The position numbers and the translations under genes are program-made. 54,811 nucleotides of DNA from Bacillota bacterium (lineage in GTDB: Bacteria; Bacillota_I; Bacilli_A; Acholeplasmatales; UBA5453), in assembly GCA_023436805.1 (NCBI GenBank), contig JAEZHT010000057.1, forward strand, positions 1-54,811, in the 5' to 3' direction. Below, piece after piece: positions 51,975-54,811 of this stretch; the stretch's first letter is position 1; each line of letters starts with the position of its first letter. The notes beneath the pieces were generated by a model. It was not told the origin of the DNA and did no database searches. It was given only the letters and a program-made list of their open reading frames with translations.

Positions 51975-54811
51975 TTATACCGATCCTTTCACTTTTAATT
52001 TGTCTTTAATGTCCTTGAGGATGCTTTGAGGGTGATTATACCAATTCACTTCAAAGATGCGATAGGTGTCCCACCCACGGGCAGTTAAGAACCGCTCTTG
52101 GTGGATCAAATCGCGTCTAGAATTGGTATCTTTCGGTTCTATTGAACAGAGTAAACCCAATAAATAGGTTTGATTCGATGGGTCTTTGATGGCCAAATCG
52201 ACTTTGTAATTACCAATCCCGACTTTAGCTTCCACCACATAGCCACTTTTCTCCAGTTTGTCTTTGACATCTTGTTCTAATTTGGTCAATGTGACCGTTT
52301 TGGCTTCTAACGCATGTAATTCATCGAGGATTGTTTTCGCCATCGTTTCATCCTGTTTAGAGATGGCATAACAATAGCGCATAAAGGATTTCAAATACCT
52401 TGGTCCTAAACCCGATAAATCTTCAACTTTGAATTCTTCAGGGAGTAAAGAGGAAACAAAATAAATCTTTTGTTTGGCTCGGGTGATGGCGACATTTAGG
52501 CGGTTTTGTCCACCTTCATGGTTTAACCAACCAAAACGTCGTTCGACCACACCTATAGCATTTTTCGCATATCCCATGGAGAAAATGATGATGTCTCGTT
52601 CATCCCCTTGGACGTTTTCTATGTTTTTAACAAATAAACTTTGGTCTTCATTGTCTTCTTTTCGGAAGAGTTCTTTTTCAAAGTGAGATTGATATACCCC
52701 TTGTTTAAATAGTTCTTGGTCAATCAGGTCTAATATAGCATCTCTTTGAGCACTGTTAAATGTAATGACACCGATGGTTTCATTTTTTGTTCTTTCCTTA
52801 AAGATTTTCTTTAATAACTGAATGACCGCCTTGGCCTCAGCGATATTCTTTCGTTTTTCAAATAACCCATCTTTAACATAGATGTATTCAATCGGTGATA
52901 CCTGTGATTTTGTTGCGTTTGGTGAGACCAACAGTTTGCCTTCATAGAATGCATGGTTTGAAAACGCAATGAGTTCTTCATAGTTCGATCGATAATGGTA
53001 ATTGAGAATCGTTTCTTGGTATTTGTATCTGGCTAAATCGAGTAAGCTTTTCGCATCCAAACGGATGTCTTTCAATACCTCTTGTTCGTAGAGGTCATCG
53101 TCATCGGTAATACGACCGAAACCAAGCGCACTTGGTCTGAGTTGTTTAGGGTCACCTGCGATAACCACTTTCTTCGCTCGATAGATCGATGGAATGCCTT
53201 TTTCAACATACATTTGTGAAGCCTCATCGAAGATAACCAAATCGAATAACCCGTATTGTAAAGGAATCAAGGCGGATACCAATTCTGGGGTCATCATCCA
53301 TACTTTGATGTGGTTTAAGAGTTCCACTTGATAGGTTGAAATGAATGTCTTTAAACTCGGTTTGTGTTCGAGTTCCATGACACGTTTGATTTCCATGATG
53401 CGTTTGGTGTTGGTTAAATCCAACGCATGCTTATAAAGCTCCATTTCGAAGGATTCAATCGATAATAACCGTTTATCTGCGATGCGTTCATTGAGTAATG
53501 CTTGTTTTTGTTGGTATTCATCAATGATATACAAGTATTTGGCGTTCTTCGCTCTGAACGTTTCTAAGAAACCGGTGTATAACGCATCAAAGATATAACT
53601 GCGGTATTTATGGATGTCTTCCATACCTTGAAAGAGGTCACCCTTTAACAACCAATTCAAGTACGTTTTTTCAACATTGGATAAATGGTCGTGTTTGGTT
53701 TGAAGTTTGTTTAATTCTTTGATGTGATCGAATAAATACGTCTCTAAATCGGGGTGTTTGAAGATGGTTTGAATGAATGCTTTGGAGATACTCAACTTCT
53801 TGGTCAAATAGATCAATGACGATGCATATGATTGACTAAAGGACTTGAGCAGTGCACGTTTCTTAAAATACCCAGCGGTTTGATATTTTTGATACACCGA
53901 TAAAAATGCGTCATGAAACCCAAGATATTCTTGGATGCTGCTTCGTGAAATGGCTTTTTCGAAGGCATTGACCATCGGATATTTTTGTAAGATGGATTCA
54001 TACCCCAAGAAAGCTTTTAAATGACTGTCCTTTTGGAAGGCTTGTTCAAGGGATTGAATGCGTTTAAAATCGAGTGAACCAAAGGCTTTCGTAAAGGCTT
54101 GGGTCACTTGTTTTGGGGTAAGTAATGGGTGGATGTCTTTATCTTTAATGTAGCGTTCAAACAGCTGATATATCGGGATGTCTTGAACCGAATGGTGATA
54201 CATCAAGTCTAACGCTTGGTCCATCGTATATAACAATTGTTTGATCTCGGTTTCTAATCGATAGATGTCGTTATCAACCGTTCTTTTGGGTGGTGTAATG
54301 TCTAAAATATGGGATAATTTCTGATAGAAATACGGTTTATTCTCCATATCATCGATGAACATGACGTATTTTGAAGCGGTCTTTAACCGTTTGTATATGA
54401 CATCTAAGGCGACTTTCTTTTCAGAGACAACCAAGACGTTTTCACCTTTTAAAATACTTGAAGCAATCAAACTCGTGATGGTTTGAGATTTACCTGTCCC
54501 AGGCGGACCCCAAACGACGAGTTTCTTTTCTTTATTGAGTAGGTCAATGACCTTTTCTTGGGCATAGTTTAAGTCATTGATGTAAGAGAGTTTTTCTTCT
54601 TGTATAGAACCACTGGAAATCTCATAATTGAGCGCTTTTTCTGGTTTATCTAACCCGGATTCTTCGATGAGCCCTTCCAGCAAAACATTGTATTTGTGTT
54701 GTTTAAGAATTTCAGCCATATCTTTTTGAAGTTCAGATGAGAACAAACGATATCGACCCAACAACAAATAGGATTCGATATGAAAAACCCCTTTTTTACG
54801 TTTCATAAAGG
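51975..54811 (-). CDS. SF1 helicase (Dna2/Upf1-like) with C-terminal Vsr-like domain, 5' end outside the window
   Basis: Reading leftwards, an open frame enters from the right edge. A first ATG is at 54806, but it has no visible ribosome site and family members are normally longer, so an N-terminal domain is probably missing. Visible motifs (numbered from that ATG): Walker A GPPGTGKSQT at 100-109, Walker B LVIFDEASQ, motif III GDPKQLRPS, motif V NVQGDERDIIIF, motif VI VAITRAK. The C-terminal ~130 aa resemble the Vsr-like/MTES_1575 nuclease domain: the first Asp (KVDLAI) is kept, but the usual GIECDG reads GLLCSI. DUF4011-helicase-Vsr proteins have been reported as anti-phage defence candidates, so a defence role is possible. 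Confidence 0.88.
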   Translation of the reverse strand, partial: FMKRKKGVFHIESYLLLGRYRLFSSELQKDMAEILKQHKYNVLLEGLIEESGLDKPEKALNYEISSGSIQEEKLSYINDLNYAQEKVIDLLNKEKKLVVWGPPGTGKSQTITSLIASSILKGENVLVVSEKKVALDVIYKRLKTASKYVMFIDDMENKPYFYQKLSHILDITPPKRTVDNDIYRLETEIKQLLYTMDQALDLMYHHSVQDIPIYQLFERYIKDKDIHPLLTPKQVTQAFTKAFGSLDFKRIQSLEQAFQKDSHLKAFLGYESILQKYPMVNAFEKAISRSSIQEYLGFHDAFLSVYQKYQTAGYFKKRALLKSFSQSYASSLIYLTKKLSISKAFIQTIFKHPDLETYLFDHIKELNKLQTKHDHLSNVEKTYLNWLLKGDLFQGMEDIHKYRSYIFDALYTGFLETFRAKNAKYLYIIDEYQQKQALLNERIADKRLLSIESFEMELYKHALDLTNTKRIMEIKRVMELEHKPSLKTFISTYQVELLNHIKVWMMTPELVSALIPLQYGLFDLVIFDEASQMYVEKGIPSIYRAKKVVIAGDPKQLRPSALGFGRITDDDDLYEQEVLKDIRLDAKSLLDLARYKYQETILNYHYRSNYEELIAFSNHAFYEGKLLVSPNATKSQVSPIEYIYVKDGLFEKRKNIAEAKAVIQLLKKIFKERTKNETIGVITFNSAQRDAILDLIDQELFKQGVYQSHFEKELFRKEDNEDQSLFVKNIENVQGDERDIIIFSMGYAKNAIGVVERRFGWLNHEGGQNRLNVAITRAKQKIYFVSSLLPEEFKVEDLSGLGPRYLKSFMRYCYAISKQDETMAKTILDELHALEAKTVTLTKLEQDVKDKLEKSGYVVEAKVGIGNYKVDLAIKDPSNQTYLLGLLCSIEPKDTNSRRDLIHQERFLTARGWDTYRIFEVNWYNHPQSILKDIKDKLKVKGSV

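Overview
This window comes from an AT-rich, low-GC Gram-positive bacterium. The best fit is a wall-less or near wall-less lineage of the Mollicutes, Acholeplasma-like. TGG encodes Trp and TGA is used as a stop, so the code is standard and not the Mycoplasma/Spiroplasma code. The chaperone operon is of the HrcA/CIRCE type, an MEP-pathway isoprenoid gene is present, several lipoproteins are encoded, and no peptidoglycan gene is seen. The taxon is inferred from gene content, not from a search.

Layout. 1-4006: hrcA-grpE-dnaK-dnaJ (dnaJ runs off the left edge), read leftwards from overlapping promoters flanked by two CIRCE operators. 4034-5841: a metallo-beta-lactamase hydrolase, rpmG (L33), and a ferritin-like/VIT1 membrane metal transporter. 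5987-7021: ispG. 7061-12029: bmpA followed by an ATPase and two permeases, a complete nucleoside-type ABC importer. 12128-16588: MATE exporter, ABC-F ATPase, hot-dog thioesterase, a small membrane protein and a Nudix hydrolase. 16682-22042: a 1786-residue CvpA-like membrane protein whose long C-terminal part is built from about 71-residue repeats. 22200-23777: two adjacent paralogous lipoproteins. 23852-27542: two divergent GH13 glucosidases around a cre-like operator. 27604-27968: an SdpI-family gene broken by one frameshift. 28003-31742: HAD phosphatase, Nudix, tRNA-Lys, membrane-anchored endonuclease I, phosphodiesterase and a Tudor-like small protein. 31812-39586: two ABC exporters either side of a 937-residue lipoprotein. 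39668-41723: a DUF1295, DHFR-like and AIM24 cluster. 41955-43208: a PAS-PAS-GGDEF protein. A 106-bp hairpin then separates it from a guanylate-kinase-like gene. 43920-46437: a PaaK-like ligase overlapping a membrane acyltransferase. 46491-49648: ThpR, then an 868-residue Lys- and Trp-rich membrane protein with 30-residue repeats. 49749-54811: an ABC-F ATPase, a HugZ-like protein and an SF1 helicase with a Vsr-like tail, open at the right edge.

How the genes fit together. The nuclease, phosphodiesterase, Nudix enzymes and nucleoside importer suggest nucleic-acid scavenging. The two amylases suggest cytoplasmic use of imported maltodextrins under catabolite control. The most novel material is the repeat-built membrane and surface proteins (16682-22042, 33549-36362, 47042-49648) and the ligase-acyltransferase pair. 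Genes are densely packed, with frequent 4-, 8- and 14-nt overlaps and clear Rho-independent terminators. No CRISPR array, insertion sequence, rRNA or replication origin is seen, and no gene-free stretch exceeds 300 bp.
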